Shown here piece by piece: positions 1 to 9,088 of a stretch of 46,163 nucleotides of DNA. Source of the stretch: an uncultured Pelagibacteraceae bacterium. Lineage in GTDB: Bacteria > Pseudomonadota > Alphaproteobacteria > Pelagibacterales > Pelagibacteraceae. The translations under genes were made by a program, and so were the position numbers. The stretch covers positions 1 to 46,163 of the forward strand of contig CACOFY010000005.1 of assembly GCA_902626575.1 (NCBI GenBank). The letters are read 5' to 3'. The notes beneath the pieces are model-generated. The model had not been told where the DNA came from. It saw only the letters and a program-made list of their open reading frames with translations, and did no database searches. Positions within the stretch are counted from its first letter, which is position 1. Every line of letters begins with the position of its first letter.

Positions 1-458
1 TTTTTCTCCTCATCTTCAGAAATATCTTTTTTTTTAAGCAAATTTTTTAAATCATCATTTGCTTCTCTTCTTATATTTCTAATTGATATCTTGCATTTTT
101 CACCCATTGATTTGATTATTTTTTTCATTTCACTACGTCTCTCCTCACTTAGATCAGGAATAGGTAGTCTAATTAGCTGTCCATCAATTTGAGGATTTAA
201 TCCTAGCTCAGATTTTTTTATTGCTGAGTCAATTAAGTTTACATTATTCAGATCCCAAACCTGAATATTTATTGTCCTTGGTTCCGGTGTTGTTATTGTT
301 GCTAGTTGATTAATAGGCATCTTTTGCCCATAGACATCAACTTTGATGAGATCCAACATATTTGCATTAGCACGTCCAGTTCTTAAAGCACCAAGTTCTT
401 TATTAAAGACATCTAAAGTCTTTTGCATTTTTTGATTATAAATTTCTTTCTTAAACAT
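1..458 (-). CDS. frr: Ribosome recycling factor, 3' end outside window
   Basis: Ribosome recycling factor, which with EF-G splits post-termination ribosomes in the cytoplasm. I translated 152 residues from the ATG at 456-458; the family is about 185 aa, so roughly the last 30 residues lie beyond position 1. Family signatures are clear: KTLDVFNKELGALRTGRAN near residues 13-31, then ITTPEPRTINIQVWD and LIRLPIPDLSEERR. The ATG follows the tsf stop codon directly with no spacer, so frr is probably translated by coupling to tsf. In most proteobacteria pyrH lies between tsf and frr; here it does not. Confidence 0.96.
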   Translation of the reverse strand, partial: MFKKEIYNQKMQKTLDVFNKELGALRTGRANANMLDLIKVDVYGQKMPINQLATITTPEPRTINIQVWDLNNVNLIDSAIKKSELGLNPQIDGQLIRLPIPDLSEERRSEMKKIIKSMGEKCKISIRNIRREANDDLKNLLKKKDISEDEEK

Positions 459-1310
459 CTATTCTCCAATTTTTAGTCTGAAGAAATCATTTATTTTTAA
501 GTCTGATATATTCAATTCTTTTAAAACATCTTTTACTTTTTTTTTTGGTTCCATAACCCATGGTTGACTTAATAAACTATTATCTTCTTTAAATTTATTT
601 ATTTTACCTAAGCTAATTTTTTTTATAATCTCATCAGGTTTTCCAGAATTTTTAAGTTCCTCAGTTACTAGCTCTTGTTCTTTGTCAATAATTGACTGAG
701 GAATATCTTTAGATTCAAGTGCTATTGGACTAGAAGCTGCAATATGCATCGCAAGCTGTTTTCCAAAAATATTAATTTTTTCATTTTTTTCTTCTGTATT
801 TATAGAGACTACAACTGCAAGTTTTGATAAATTATCTTTAACCACTGTATGCAAATAACTAAAATTTAGTGAATTATCATTCGATATTGTTTTAGCCCGA
901 CCTATTGTTATTTTTTCACCGATTTTAGCAATAATTGATACAAGATTATTTTCTACAGTATCTGTATTTTTCATTTTAACTTTTTTGATTTTTTCTACAT
1001 CAGAGTTGTTCAATAAATTTATTTCACTTAATTCTTTTACAAAATTAATGAAATCTTCATTTTTTGCTACAAAGTCTGTTTCACAATTTACCTCTATTAT
1101 CGAGAACTTTTTTTCATTACCACTCAAAGCAACCACTCCTTCTTTAGCCTCTCTAGACATTTTTTTTGATGCTTTTGAAACGCCTTTAACTCTCAATATT
1201 TCTATTGCTTTATCGATATCTCCACCCGACTCTTGTATTGCGGCATTACAATCTTTAAAACCTGCACCCGTAGATTGTCTCAATTGCTTTATCTTCTCAA
1301 TGTCACTCAT
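459..1310 (-). CDS. tsf: Elongation factor Ts
   Basis: Guanine-nucleotide exchange factor for EF-Tu. The 283-residue length is normal. An N-terminal UBA-like domain carries the [12 protein letters not shown] motif (residues 14-25), and the core begins with the [15 protein letters not shown] signature at about 73-87. A second conserved patch, [12 protein letters not shown], is at about 187-198. It lies 1 nt downstream of rpsB and directly abuts frr, giving a translation-factor operon rpsB-tsf-frr. Expression probably follows the rpsB promoter and leader upstream. Confidence 0.97.
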   Translation of the reverse strand: MSDIEKIKQLRQSTGAGFKDCNAAIQESGGDIDKAIEILRVKGVSKASKKMSREAKEGVVALSGNEKKFSIIEVNCETDFVAKNEDFINFVKELSEINLLNNSDVEKIKKVKMKNTDTVENNLVSIIAKIGEKITIGRAKTISNDNSLNFSYLHTVVKDNLSKLAVVVSINTEEKNEKINIFGKQLAMHIAASSPIALESKDIPQSIIDKEQELVTEELKNSGKPDEIIKKISLGKINKFKEDNSLLSQPWVMEPKKKVKDVLKELNISDLKINDFFRLKIGE

Positions 1311-1311
1311 T

Positions 1312-2088
1312 TTAATTAGATTTTGGTTTTAGTGACGCTTTATTTTCTGGTTGTTTAAGGGTTTCTAGATCTTTTAATTTTTTTTCTTCGGCTGGTGATG
1401 GGGCTTCAAGTTTAGCACTTTCAATTGTTTCTTTTATCAGTTTACAATATAGATCAATTGATCTTCTTGCATCATCATTACCAGGAATTGGAAAATTTAT
1501 ACCATCTGGATCTGAATTTGTGTCTAATATAGCAATTATAGGTATATTTAATTTAATAGACTCTTTAATTGCCAATGACTCATAATTTGTATCAATAATA
1601 AATACTAAATCTGGGACTTTTTTCATGTCAGATATACCGCCAAGCGATCTTTGTAACTTATCACGCTGTATACTCATCTTTAAGAGCTCTTTTTTTGTAA
1701 ATCCTCTATTTTCTGCAACTAAATCGGTATTTAATTTTTGTAATTTTTTAATTGAATTTGATATTGTGCCCCAATTTGTAAGCATTCCACCAAGCCATCT
1801 GTAATTAACATAATATTGGTTCGTTTCTTTTGCCAAATCTGCAATTGCTTCGGATGCTTGTTTTTTTGTTGAGATAAAAAGTATTTTTCCATTATTTTTA
1901 ATTACTTCAAAAATTTTTTCCAAAGCAACTTTAGTAAGTTCTAAAGTTTGTGTTAAATCAATAATGTGAATTGAGTCTCTTTTTCCAAAGATATATCTTT
2001 TCATTTTTGGGTTCCATCTCAAGGTTTTATGACCAAGATGAACGCCAGCGTCTAATAATTGTTGTATACTTAGTTCAGGTAATTTCAT
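1312..2088 (-). CDS. rpsB: 30S ribosomal protein S2
   Basis: Small-subunit ribosomal protein S2, 258 residues. The diagnostic N-terminal block [20 protein letters not shown] spans about residues 14-33, followed by IHIIDL. A second block near residue 97 reads [12 protein letters not shown]. The C-terminal tail after about residue 225 is lysine- and proline-rich and poorly conserved, as in other alphaproteobacteria. The ATG at 2086-2088 is preceded by a GGGA element 7 nt upstream that could serve as Shine-Dalgarno site; it lies inside the structured leader annotated separately, which suggests translational control of the operon. Confidence 0.97.
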   Translation of the reverse strand: MKLPELSIQQLLDAGVHLGHKTLRWNPKMKRYIFGKRDSIHIIDLTQTLELTKVALEKIFEVIKNNGKILFISTKKQASEAIADLAKETNQYYVNYRWLGGMLTNWGTISNSIKKLQKLNTDLVAENRGFTKKELLKMSIQRDKLQRSLGGISDMKKVPDLVFIIDTNYESLAIKESIKLNIPIIAILDTNSDPDGINFPIPGNDDARRSIDLYCKLIKETIESAKLEAPSPAEEKKLKDLETLKQPENKASLKPKSN

Positions 2089-2096
2089 AGTTTTTC

Positions 2097-2158
2097 CCGG
2101 TTATGCCTCCACAGTTATTTCCATTTAAGGACCGGAGGTTTTACAACCACTAACTGTG
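2097..2158 (-). ncRNA. Structured 5' leader of rpsB with candidate pseudoknot
   Basis: On the minus strand, CACAGTTA (2158-2151) pairs perfectly with TAACTGTG (2117-2110), closing a loop of 33 nt. Inside it GGTT-GTAA-AACC can form a small hairpin with a GNRA-type tetraloop. The loop segment ACCTCCGGT (2139-2131) is complementary to two downstream elements: CCTCC to GGAGG (2110-2106), and CCGGT to ACCGG (2101-2097). These share bases and cannot both form, so two alternative pseudoknotted states are possible. The second would hide the likely ribosome-binding GGGA just before the rpsB ATG. Autoregulation by S2 is the obvious hypothesis, since S2 leaders of that kind are known in gammaproteobacteria. 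The structure is read by eye; no covariation was tested. Confidence 0.6.
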
Positions 2159-2176
2159 TGCGTGTTAATTTGGCCT

Positions 2177-2205
2177 TATTTACAATCTTATTTAAAATTT
2201 AACAA
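2177..2205 (-). promoter_or_regulatory. Candidate sigma70-type promoter for rpsB-tsf-frr
   Basis: A TTGTTA element (2205-2200) and a TAAATA element (2182-2177) on the minus strand are separated by exactly 17 nt, each matching 4 of 6 consensus bases. They lie in the short gap after dnaE. Transcription from here would start near 2170 and include the whole rpsB leader hairpin. In such AT-rich DNA chance matches are common, so position and spacing are the main support. Confidence 0.45.
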
Positions 2206-2213
2206 GTATTTTT

Positions 2214-5200
2214 TTAAAAAATATTGGTGGAAATACCTTGGTTTTTAAGCAGGTTTAGGTTTTTTCTATCAACTAACCTCCTATTTTTTAAATTAAATAC
2301 TAACTTATTATCCTTATCTAGTATTTTAATGATGACTTGAGTTTGGCCATTTTTTTCTAATATTTTTTGAACATGATTTAAGTATTTCTCATCTTTAATA
2401 AGAATTTCTATGTTGTTTATAGGTTTTTCATAGAGATTTTTTAAAGATGCAACTTTTCTTACGTTAATACGCTTAAAACGATTATCATCTTCTAAATTAT
2501 TTTTTGTAAGAGTTAAAATGATTGAATTACCCTCAATTAGTATATCTCTATTAGATTCTAAAACATCAGAAAAAAGAAAAAGCTCAAAAACTGATCCAAG
2601 ATCTGTTAATTTAACTATTGCATAGGAATTCCCCTTTTGAGTTTTTTTTTCTTGGATCTTCAATATAGTAGCTGCAATATTAGCCTCTTTAATTTCATTA
2701 TTATTAAAATCTATGTAACTAATTATATTGTAGTCCTCAAAACTATCTCTAAATTGATTTAATGGGTGATCAGATATAAAAAATCCTACAGCTTCAAATT
2801 CTTTAGATAATCTATCCTCGAATTTCCAGTCTTCAATTTTTTTTAATAAATCTTCTTCAATAATTTCCTCTTCTTCAAATAAATTAGTTTGATTTACTGA
2901 TTTATTTTCAAAAATATTTTTTGATTTTAGGATTAAGCTCGGTATCGAGTCATATAAAGATTGTCTGTTATCTACAAGGTTATCAAAAGCTCCAGCTTTT
3001 ACTAACCCTTCCAATTGAAGTTTATTAAGATTTTTAGGATTAATTCTTTCAATAAAATTGTTTATTGATTTAAATTCACCGTTTTTTTTTCTTTCTTCGA
3101 CTATACTAGAGATTGCCTCAAAACCTACATTTTTTATAGCTCCTAATGCATAATAAAAATTCTCATTATCAGATCTAAAATCTGCGTAACATTTATTAAT
3201 ATTTGGTCTTACAACATTTATATCCAACCTATTCAATTCCTCGTAAAACTCTCCTAATTTTGATTGACTTGAAATGTCCATTGTCATTGATGCAGAGAAA
3301 AACTCATTTGGATAATAACATTTTAAAAAAGCTGTCTGATAAGCAATTATTGCATAAGCTGCGGCATGGCTTTTATTAAAACCATATTCGGCGAAAGGTT
3401 CTATTTTTAGAAAAATTCCCGCAGCAACATCTTTTTTAATACCATTTTTAACAGCTCCATCAATAAATCTCATTTTTTGTTTTTCTAATTCAGCTCTCTT
3501 TTTTTTTCCCATAGCTCTTCTTAATATATCTGCCTCACCAGCAGTAAAACCTGAGAGTTTTTGTGCTATTTGCATAACTTGCTCTTGGTATATTATTACA
3601 CCATAAGTGGGTTTTAATATTTCTTCCAATAGTGGATGCAGATAATCGGGCTTTTGTTTACCATGTTTACAATCATTGTAAGTTGGAATATTACTCATTG
3701 GTCCAGGTCTATATAGTGCAACAAGAGCGATGATATCCTCTAAATGGTTAGGTTTCATTTTTATTAAAGCCTCCCTCATACCTGCACTTTCAAGCTGAAA
3801 TAATCCAACGGTATTGCCAGTTGACAACATTTCAAAAACTTTTTGATCCTCAAAGTCAATATTCTCAATTGTAAAAGCTTTTAATTTTTTATTTATTAAT
3901 TTTTGAGTTCTATTGATTACTGTTAATGTTTTAAGACCTAAAAAATCAAATTTAATAAGACCAGAATTTTCTGCTGAATACATATCAAATTGTGTAGATG
4001 GTAAAAGTAAATTGGTAGACATATCTTTGTATAAGGGAACAGTGTTAGTAAGTTTTTTATCAGCTATTACAACACCTGCAGCATGAGTAGCAAAGTTTCT
4101 ATTCAAACCTTCTAGTTTCAAAGATAGGTCGATCAACTTTTTAACTCTTGTGTCTTCTTTAATGAGTTTAATTAGTCTTGGTTCATTATTAATGCACTCC
4201 GTTAAGGTTTGGGGTCGTGAGGGATCAAATGGTATCATTTTAGATATACTATCTACAAAACCATAAGAAAGACCTAAAACTCTACCAACGTCTCTTATTA
4301 CCATTCTTGCTTTTAATTTTCCAAAAGTAACAATATGTGCAACGCTATCTTTATATTTTGAGTTTAAGTACTTAAAAACTAAATCTCTTTTTTCTTCACA
4401 AAAGTCTATATCAAAATCAGGCATAGATATTCTATCAGGGTTTAAAAATCTCTCAAATATCAAATTAAATTTTATTGGATCAACATCAGTTATAGATAGA
4501 CACCATGCAACTAAAGAACCAGCACCAGAACCTCTGCCGGGACCCACTGGAATTTCATTATTTTTAGCCCATTTAATATAATCTGCAACGATAAGAAAAT
4601 AACTAGAGTATTTCATTTCTATGATAATTTTAATTTCATGATCAAGTCTTTGTTTATATTTTTTAAATTCTTGATTTTGAAAAAGATTATTTTCATCAAT
4701 TTTAAATATTTTTAAAAATTTTTCCTTTAATCCCAAATTTGAATCCTCAATAAGATTTTCATCTGCATTTCTACCTTTATCTGAACTTATATTTGGTAAT
4801 ACCGGCTTTGAAAAACTTGGCTTAAAATTACATTTGTATATTAAGTTATAATTATTTTCTAAAGCTTCGGGAAGATCAGAAAAAATTTTTTCCATTTCAA
4901 TATCTGATTTAAAATAATGATTGTTGGAATATTTAACTCTATTTTTTTCGTTAAGATAAGTTTTATTTCCTATACAAATTAAAGCATCATGAGCATCATG
5001 CATATCCTTGCTTAAGTAAAAAACCTCATTTGTAGCAATAATCGGTATATCCATTTTTTTTGAAAGATTTAAATTAAATTGCTCGAAAGCTTTCTCATTT
5101 TCATCATCATGTCTTTGAATTTCTATATAAAAATTATTTTTGAATTTTTTTTTTAAGTTTGAGTAAATTTCCTCAATTTGTTCAATTCTACCCTTAACGA

Positions 5201-5621
5201 ACAATTTTCCAATTAAACCATTTATAGTACCAGATAAGATTATAATATCATTAACAGTAGATAGTAGATCATTGAAATTACAATGAGGTTCGTCTTTATT
5301 GTTATTTTTCAAATATGAATTGGATGAAAACTCTATAATATTTTGATAACCTTTCTCTGAAGTTGCTATAAGAGGTAATAACCCAATAATATCTTTAAAT
5401 TTAAAATTTATTTGAGTTCCAATTATTGGTTGGGTACCTGATTTGGATAAGTTTTCTGAAAATTCTAGCGCTCCACACAAATTTGATGTGTCTGAAAGAC
5501 CTACACCCTTGATTTTATTTTTTTTACAAAATTCAGCTAATTCATTTATTTTTAATGCTCCTTCGCAAATTGAATATTGAGTATGAATTTTTATGTGATT
5601 GAAATTTTTATAATTGTCCAT
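2214..5621 (-). CDS. dnaE: DNA polymerase III alpha subunit
   Basis: Catalytic subunit of the replicative polymerase, 1135 residues, close to the usual DnaE1 length. It starts with a PHP domain (HTQYSICEGA at 13-22). The palm carries GPGRGSGAGS (360-369) and the catalytic PDFDIDF motif at 401-407, with D402 and D404 as metal-binding aspartates; a third acidic site is in KFDFLGLKTL. A helix-hairpin-helix-like region with AEYGFNKSHAAAYA follows, then an OB-fold near residues 975-1045. It is the last gene of the long minus-strand run and overlaps lolD by 14 nt, so it may be translated by coupling. The rpsB promoter region lies directly after its stop. Confidence 0.97.
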   Translation of the reverse strand: MDNYKNFNHIKIHTQYSICEGALKINELAEFCKKNKIKGVGLSDTSNLCGALEFSENLSKSGTQPIIGTQINFKFKDIIGLLPLIATSEKGYQNIIEFSSNSYLKNNNKDEPHCNFNDLLSTVNDIIILSGTINGLIGKLFVKGRIEQIEEIYSNLKKKFKNNFYIEIQRHDDENEKAFEQFNLNLSKKMDIPIIATNEVFYLSKDMHDAHDALICIGNKTYLNEKNRVKYSNNHYFKSDIEMEKIFSDLPEALENNYNLIYKCNFKPSFSKPVLPNISSDKGRNADENLIEDSNLGLKEKFLKIFKIDENNLFQNQEFKKYKQRLDHEIKIIIEMKYSSYFLIVADYIKWAKNNEIPVGPGRGSGAGSLVAWCLSITDVDPIKFNLIFERFLNPDRISMPDFDIDFCEEKRDLVFKYLNSKYKDSVAHIVTFGKLKARMVIRDVGRVLGLSYGFVDSISKMIPFDPSRPQTLTECINNEPRLIKLIKEDTRVKKLIDLSLKLEGLNRNFATHAAGVVIADKKLTNTVPLYKDMSTNLLLPSTQFDMYSAENSGLIKFDFLGLKTLTVINRTQKLINKKLKAFTIENIDFEDQKVFEMLSTGNTVGLFQLESAGMREALIKMKPNHLEDIIALVALYRPGPMSNIPTYNDCKHGKQKPDYLHPLLEEILKPTYGVIIYQEQVMQIAQKLSGFTAGEADILRRAMGKKKRAELEKQKMRFIDGAVKNGIKKDVAAGIFLKIEPFAEYGFNKSHAAAYAIIAYQTAFLKCYYPNEFFSASMTMDISSQSKLGEFYEELNRLDINVVRPNINKCYADFRSDNENFYYALGAIKNVGFEAISSIVEERKKNGEFKSINNFIERINPKNLNKLQLEGLVKAGAFDNLVDNRQSLYDSIPSLILKSKNIFENKSVNQTNLFEEEEIIEEDLLKKIEDWKFEDRLSKEFEAVGFFISDHPLNQFRDSFEDYNIISYIDFNNNEIKEANIAATILKIQEKKTQKGNSYAIVKLTDLGSVFELFLFSDVLESNRDILIEGNSIILTLTKNNLEDDNRFKRINVRKVASLKNLYEKPINNIEILIKDEKYLNHVQKILEKNGQTQVIIKILDKDNKLVFNLKNRRLVDRKNLNLLKNQGISTNIF

Positions 5622-6291
5622 TGATTGATTTTATATTACCATCAATCATTTCTATTTTACAATCAGACATGTTTGCAAATTCTCTATTATGGGTTGCAAA
5701 TATAATTATTCTATTTGATTTTTTTAAATTAATTAATACTTTGAAAACATTTTTAGCCGATGCAATATCTAAATTTCCAGTAGGTTCATCTGCTAATATT
5801 ATTTTTGGTTTATTAATCAATGCTCTTGCGATAGCAACTCTTTGATTCTCTCCACCAGAAAGTTCTGATGGAAAATGATCAAATCTTTTTGATAGTCCCA
5901 AATTATTCATAATTTTTTTTGCATCTAAAAGTATCTGTCTTCTATTTTTGTTTAAAGCGAGTCCTGCAAGTGTAACATTTTCAATAGCAGTAAAATCATT
6001 CAGAAGATTATAATTTTGGTAAATTATTCCAATTAAGCTCGCTCTTAAAATATCATTTTCATTGTTATTTCCTATAATAATATTTTGATTATTAATTTTT
6101 ATATGTCCAGAGGTTGGGCTATCGATTAAAGATAACATATTTAATAAAGTAGATTTACCTGATCCTGATGGACCAACGATTGAATAAATTTTTCCAAGAT
6201 TAAATTCAAGATTTATATTTTTAAGTGCTCTAACTTTATTTTTTAAATCAAAAATTTTGTTTATTTTTTTTAATGTTATAAAACTACTCAT
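5608..6291 (-). CDS. lolD: Lipoprotein-release ABC transporter ATPase LolD
   Basis: ATP-binding subunit of the Lol complex that extracts outer-membrane lipoproteins from the inner membrane. The 227 residues contain Walker A GPSGSGKST (40-48), a Q-loop at Q92, the signature LSGGENQR (144-151), Walker B IILADEP (164-170) and the H-loop histidine H201. It overlaps the permease gene by 8 nt and dnaE by 14 nt. MacB/FtsE-type ATPases share these motifs; pairing with a LolC/E-type permease makes LolD the best call. Confidence 0.9.
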   Translation of the reverse strand: MSSFITLKKINKIFDLKNKVRALKNINLEFNLGKIYSIVGPSGSGKSTLLNMLSLIDSPTSGHIKINNQNIIIGNNNENDILRASLIGIIYQNYNLLNDFTAIENVTLAGLALNKNRRQILLDAKKIMNNLGLSKRFDHFPSELSGGENQRVAIARALINKPKIILADEPTGNLDIASAKNVFKVLINLKKSNRIIIFATHNREFANMSDCKIEMIDGNIKSINGQL

Positions 6292-7516
6292 ACTTTAATG
6301 CCTTGATTGGATCTAGTTTTGACGCTTTCTTTGCCGGAAATATTGATACAATAGTAGTTGCTAAAATCGAGCAAAAGGAAATTAATATTATGGATTGAAT
6401 ATTTATTTCGGAGGGCATTTTACTTAAAAAATAAATTTCTTCTGGAAATAGAGAAATATCAAATATTTGGCTTAGAAAAGTTCTTATGTTCTCTATATAT
6501 ATTGAAAATAATACTCCAATTATAACTCCGAATATTGTAGCGGTTAAACCAATATAAAAACCAATTAAAAAAAAAATTTTATATATTGATTTATTTAAAA
6601 CACCGATAGATTTTAATATAGCAATATCCTTGGTTTTATTTTTTACTAAAATTGTTAGACCGGATATTATATTAAATGCTGCAACAATTATTATTAAAGA
6701 AAGTATAATAAACATGACATTTCTTTCAACTTTGAGAGCTGAAAAAAGTGACCTATTTAGGTCTGCCCATGTATAAATAAGGTTTTTAGTAAATACTTTT
6801 TGAAATTCTATTTTTGCATTTTCAATTTCTAAAGGTGATTTAAGGTAAACTTCTATATTACGATTTGTTGTATCCTGATTAAGTAAATTTGCTAAAGAGT
6901 TAATATTTACAAAAGCAACATTTTGATCAAATTCAAGTAAGCCGCTATCAAATATATATGAAATTTTATAAACTTCTTGCTTTGGTAAATTACCTATAAT
7001 TGTATCCTCACCAATTGGTGACATCAAAAGAACATTGTCTCCAACATTAAGTCCCAAATCAAAACTGAGCTCTTTACCAATTGATATATTATTTTTATCA
7101 AAAATTTTATTATTTTTACTAAAATCAATATTTTTAAAAATCTCTAACTTTTTAAAATCATTGACTTTATAGCCCCTTAGGGAGAGACCTTTTGTAAAAT
7201 TTTTATTGATTAAAACAACCTCACCCATAGACGATTCCAAAGTACTTGATGAAAGATTTTTAATATTTTTTGAATTTGTAAGTTTTAAATCATTTTTTAT
7301 ATCATTACTTTGAATAATTATATGTGAGTTAAATCCAACTATTTTATCAACAAGTTCTGCTCGAAACCCATTCATAACAGACATCACAATAATTAATACT
7401 GCTACACCCAAAGATATACCAATAAATGAAAAAATAGATATTACATTTAAAAAACCGTCTTTTTTTTTGGTTTTTAAATATCTAAATACAATCTGTCTTT
7501 CGAGTTGTGATATCAA
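6284..7516 (-). CDS. LolC/LolE-type lipoprotein-release permease
   Basis: Inner-membrane permease working with LolD. The 410 residues show the family layout: an N-terminal membrane segment (about 22-49, with SLGVAVLIIVMSVMNGFR), a large periplasmic domain of some 200 residues, and three C-terminal membrane segments after residue 265. The ending FPAKKASKLDPIKALKYE is typical. Only one permease gene is present, as usual outside gammaproteobacteria, so a homodimer is expected rather than a LolC-LolE pair. The start is a TTG codon at 7516-7514; no ATG is available nearby, and the preceding stop leaves 1 nt. Confidence 0.88.
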   Translation of the reverse strand: MISQLERQIVFRYLKTKKKDGFLNVISIFSFIGISLGVAVLIIVMSVMNGFRAELVDKIVGFNSHIIIQSNDIKNDLKLTNSKNIKNLSSSTLESSMGEVVLINKNFTKGLSLRGYKVNDFKKLEIFKNIDFSKNNKIFDKNNISIGKELSFDLGLNVGDNVLLMSPIGEDTIIGNLPKQEVYKISYIFDSGLLEFDQNVAFVNINSLANLLNQDTTNRNIEVYLKSPLEIENAKIEFQKVFTKNLIYTWADLNRSLFSALKVERNVMFIILSLIIIVAAFNIISGLTILVKNKTKDIAILKSIGVLNKSIYKIFFLIGFYIGLTATIFGVIIGVLFSIYIENIRTFLSQIFDISLFPEEIYFLSKMPSEINIQSIILISFCSILATTIVSIFPAKKASKLDPIKALKYE

Positions 7517-7517
7517 T

Positions 7518-8843
7518 TTAGTTCTTATTAATTTTAATTTGTTCTATTATTTTATCAATTGGTAAGCTTTTAGGCTCCTGACCAACTTCTCTAAATTCAA
7601 AGTTTGTGCCATCATTTTTATTTCCAATCATAATTTGAAATGGAATTCCAATTAAATTGAATTTTTTTATTTTAGATGAAAAATTATCATCTGTATCATC
7701 TATAATAAATTCAATGTTATTTTTACTTAATTCATTTGAAAGATTAATTGCCTTTTCCAAATTGCTTTTATCATTTTTATTAATTAAAGGTATGATTGCA
7801 CACTCATAAGGTGCAACAGAAATTGGCCATTTCATAATTTCATTTTTGTCGTCAAATTTAGCTTCTATAATTGCACCAACCAATCTTGATACACCTACAC
7901 CATATGACCCCATTTTAACAAATTCTTTCTTGCCTTGTAAGTCAACAGATGCATTCATAGGTTTTGAATACTTGTCACCAAAATAAAATATATGACCAAC
8001 TTCGATTCCTTTGGTATTTAACCTATGTTCTTTTGGAACCTTGTTATCAAATTCTTTTTTGTTATATTTTTCATCTGTAACAGCATAAAACTTTTCAAAT
8101 TTTTCTCTCAATTCAGATAGTGATTTTTTATTAAGTTTCGTATTATCGCTTTGAACATCAAAGATTCTTTTATCTGTATAAATTTTACTTTCACCTGTTT
8201 CGGCAAGGATAATAAATTCGTGGGAAAGATTCCCACCTATTGGTCCAGTATCGGCGGCCATCGGTATAGCTGATAACTCTAATCTTTTAAAGGTTCTTAA
8301 ATAAGACAGAAAAAATTTATTGTACGAAAATAATGCTTCCTCATCACTTATATCAAATGAGTATGCATCTTTCATATAAAATTCTCTACATCTCATAATT
8401 CCAAATCGTGGCCTTAATTCATCTCTAAATTTCCATTGTATATGGTATAAAAGTTGAGGCAAAGATTTATACGACTTTATTGAGTTTCTAAAAATATCTG
8501 TAATGAGTTCCTCGTTTGTTGGTCCGTATAACATTTCTCTATTTTGTCTATCTGTAATTCTTAACATTTCTTCGCCGTAATCCTCATACCTTCCACTTTC
8601 TTTCCAAATTTCACTTGACTGTATCGTTGGCATTAGCATTTCTTGTACACCAATATTATCCTGTTCTTCTCTTACAATTTGCTCAATTTTTTTCATTACT
8701 TTAAATCCTAATGGTAGCCAAGAATATATTCCTGAAGCTGATTGCTTAATCATACCAATGCGTAACATTAGTTGATGCGATTTAATTTTGGCTTCTGTTG
8801 GATTATTTTTTAAAATTGGTATCAGTGATTTTGAAAAATACAT
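7518..8843 (-). CDS. proS: Proline-tRNA ligase, short form without editing insert
   Basis: Class II aminoacyl-tRNA synthetase charging tRNA-Pro. At 441 residues it lacks the roughly 180-residue INS editing domain of E. coli ProRS, as is normal in alphaproteobacteria. Visible motifs are GPTNEE (107-112), the class II motif 2 block RDELRPRFGIMRCREF (140-155), and the motif 3 region GSYGVGVSRLVGA near 313. The C-terminal anticodon-binding domain begins around APYECAIIPL. Without the INS domain, hydrolysis of Ala-tRNA-Pro would depend on a separate factor, not seen in this window. It overlaps the upstream gene by 1 nt. Confidence 0.95.
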   Translation of the reverse strand: MYFSKSLIPILKNNPTEAKIKSHQLMLRIGMIKQSASGIYSWLPLGFKVMKKIEQIVREEQDNIGVQEMLMPTIQSSEIWKESGRYEDYGEEMLRITDRQNREMLYGPTNEELITDIFRNSIKSYKSLPQLLYHIQWKFRDELRPRFGIMRCREFYMKDAYSFDISDEEALFSYNKFFLSYLRTFKRLELSAIPMAADTGPIGGNLSHEFIILAETGESKIYTDKRIFDVQSDNTKLNKKSLSELREKFEKFYAVTDEKYNKKEFDNKVPKEHRLNTKGIEVGHIFYFGDKYSKPMNASVDLQGKKEFVKMGSYGVGVSRLVGAIIEAKFDDKNEIMKWPISVAPYECAIIPLINKNDKSNLEKAINLSNELSKNNIEFIIDDTDDNFSSKIKKFNLIGIPFQIMIGNKNDGTNFEFREVGQEPKSLPIDKIIEQIKINKN

Positions 8844-9088
8844 TAGCTTATTAGGTTTCTTATATTTAAATATTCATATTTTACTAACAAAAATATAATT
8901 ATAAAAATTATAGAGGTAATTAAAGTAGAATAAACAAACTTTTTTATTATTTTGGGGTTTTCTGGAGCTCCAGAGTCAATTCCTATGATATTTTGTTTTT
9001 TTTCTCTATTTACATCTATTGGTAGTAAAGCAAAAAATACTATCCACCATATTAATACATATATTATTAGGGAACCTGTTAAACTCAA
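8843..9088 (-). CDS. DUF1467 family small membrane protein
   Basis: An 81-residue inner-membrane protein of unknown function. Two hydrophobic segments (about residues 6-24 and 52-72) flank a polar loop containing GIDSGAPENPKI. The pattern IYVLIWWIVFFALLP followed by a GAP motif is the hallmark of the alphaproteobacterial DUF1467 family, often encoded beside RNase J and proS. Its start is TTG at 9088-9086, immediately after the rnj stop; no ATG exists in frame before the first membrane segment. The function is unknown. Confidence 0.82.
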   Translation of the reverse strand: MSLTGSLIIYVLIWWIVFFALLPIDVNREKKQNIIGIDSGAPENPKIIKKFVYSTLITSIIFIIIFLLVKYEYLNIRNLIS

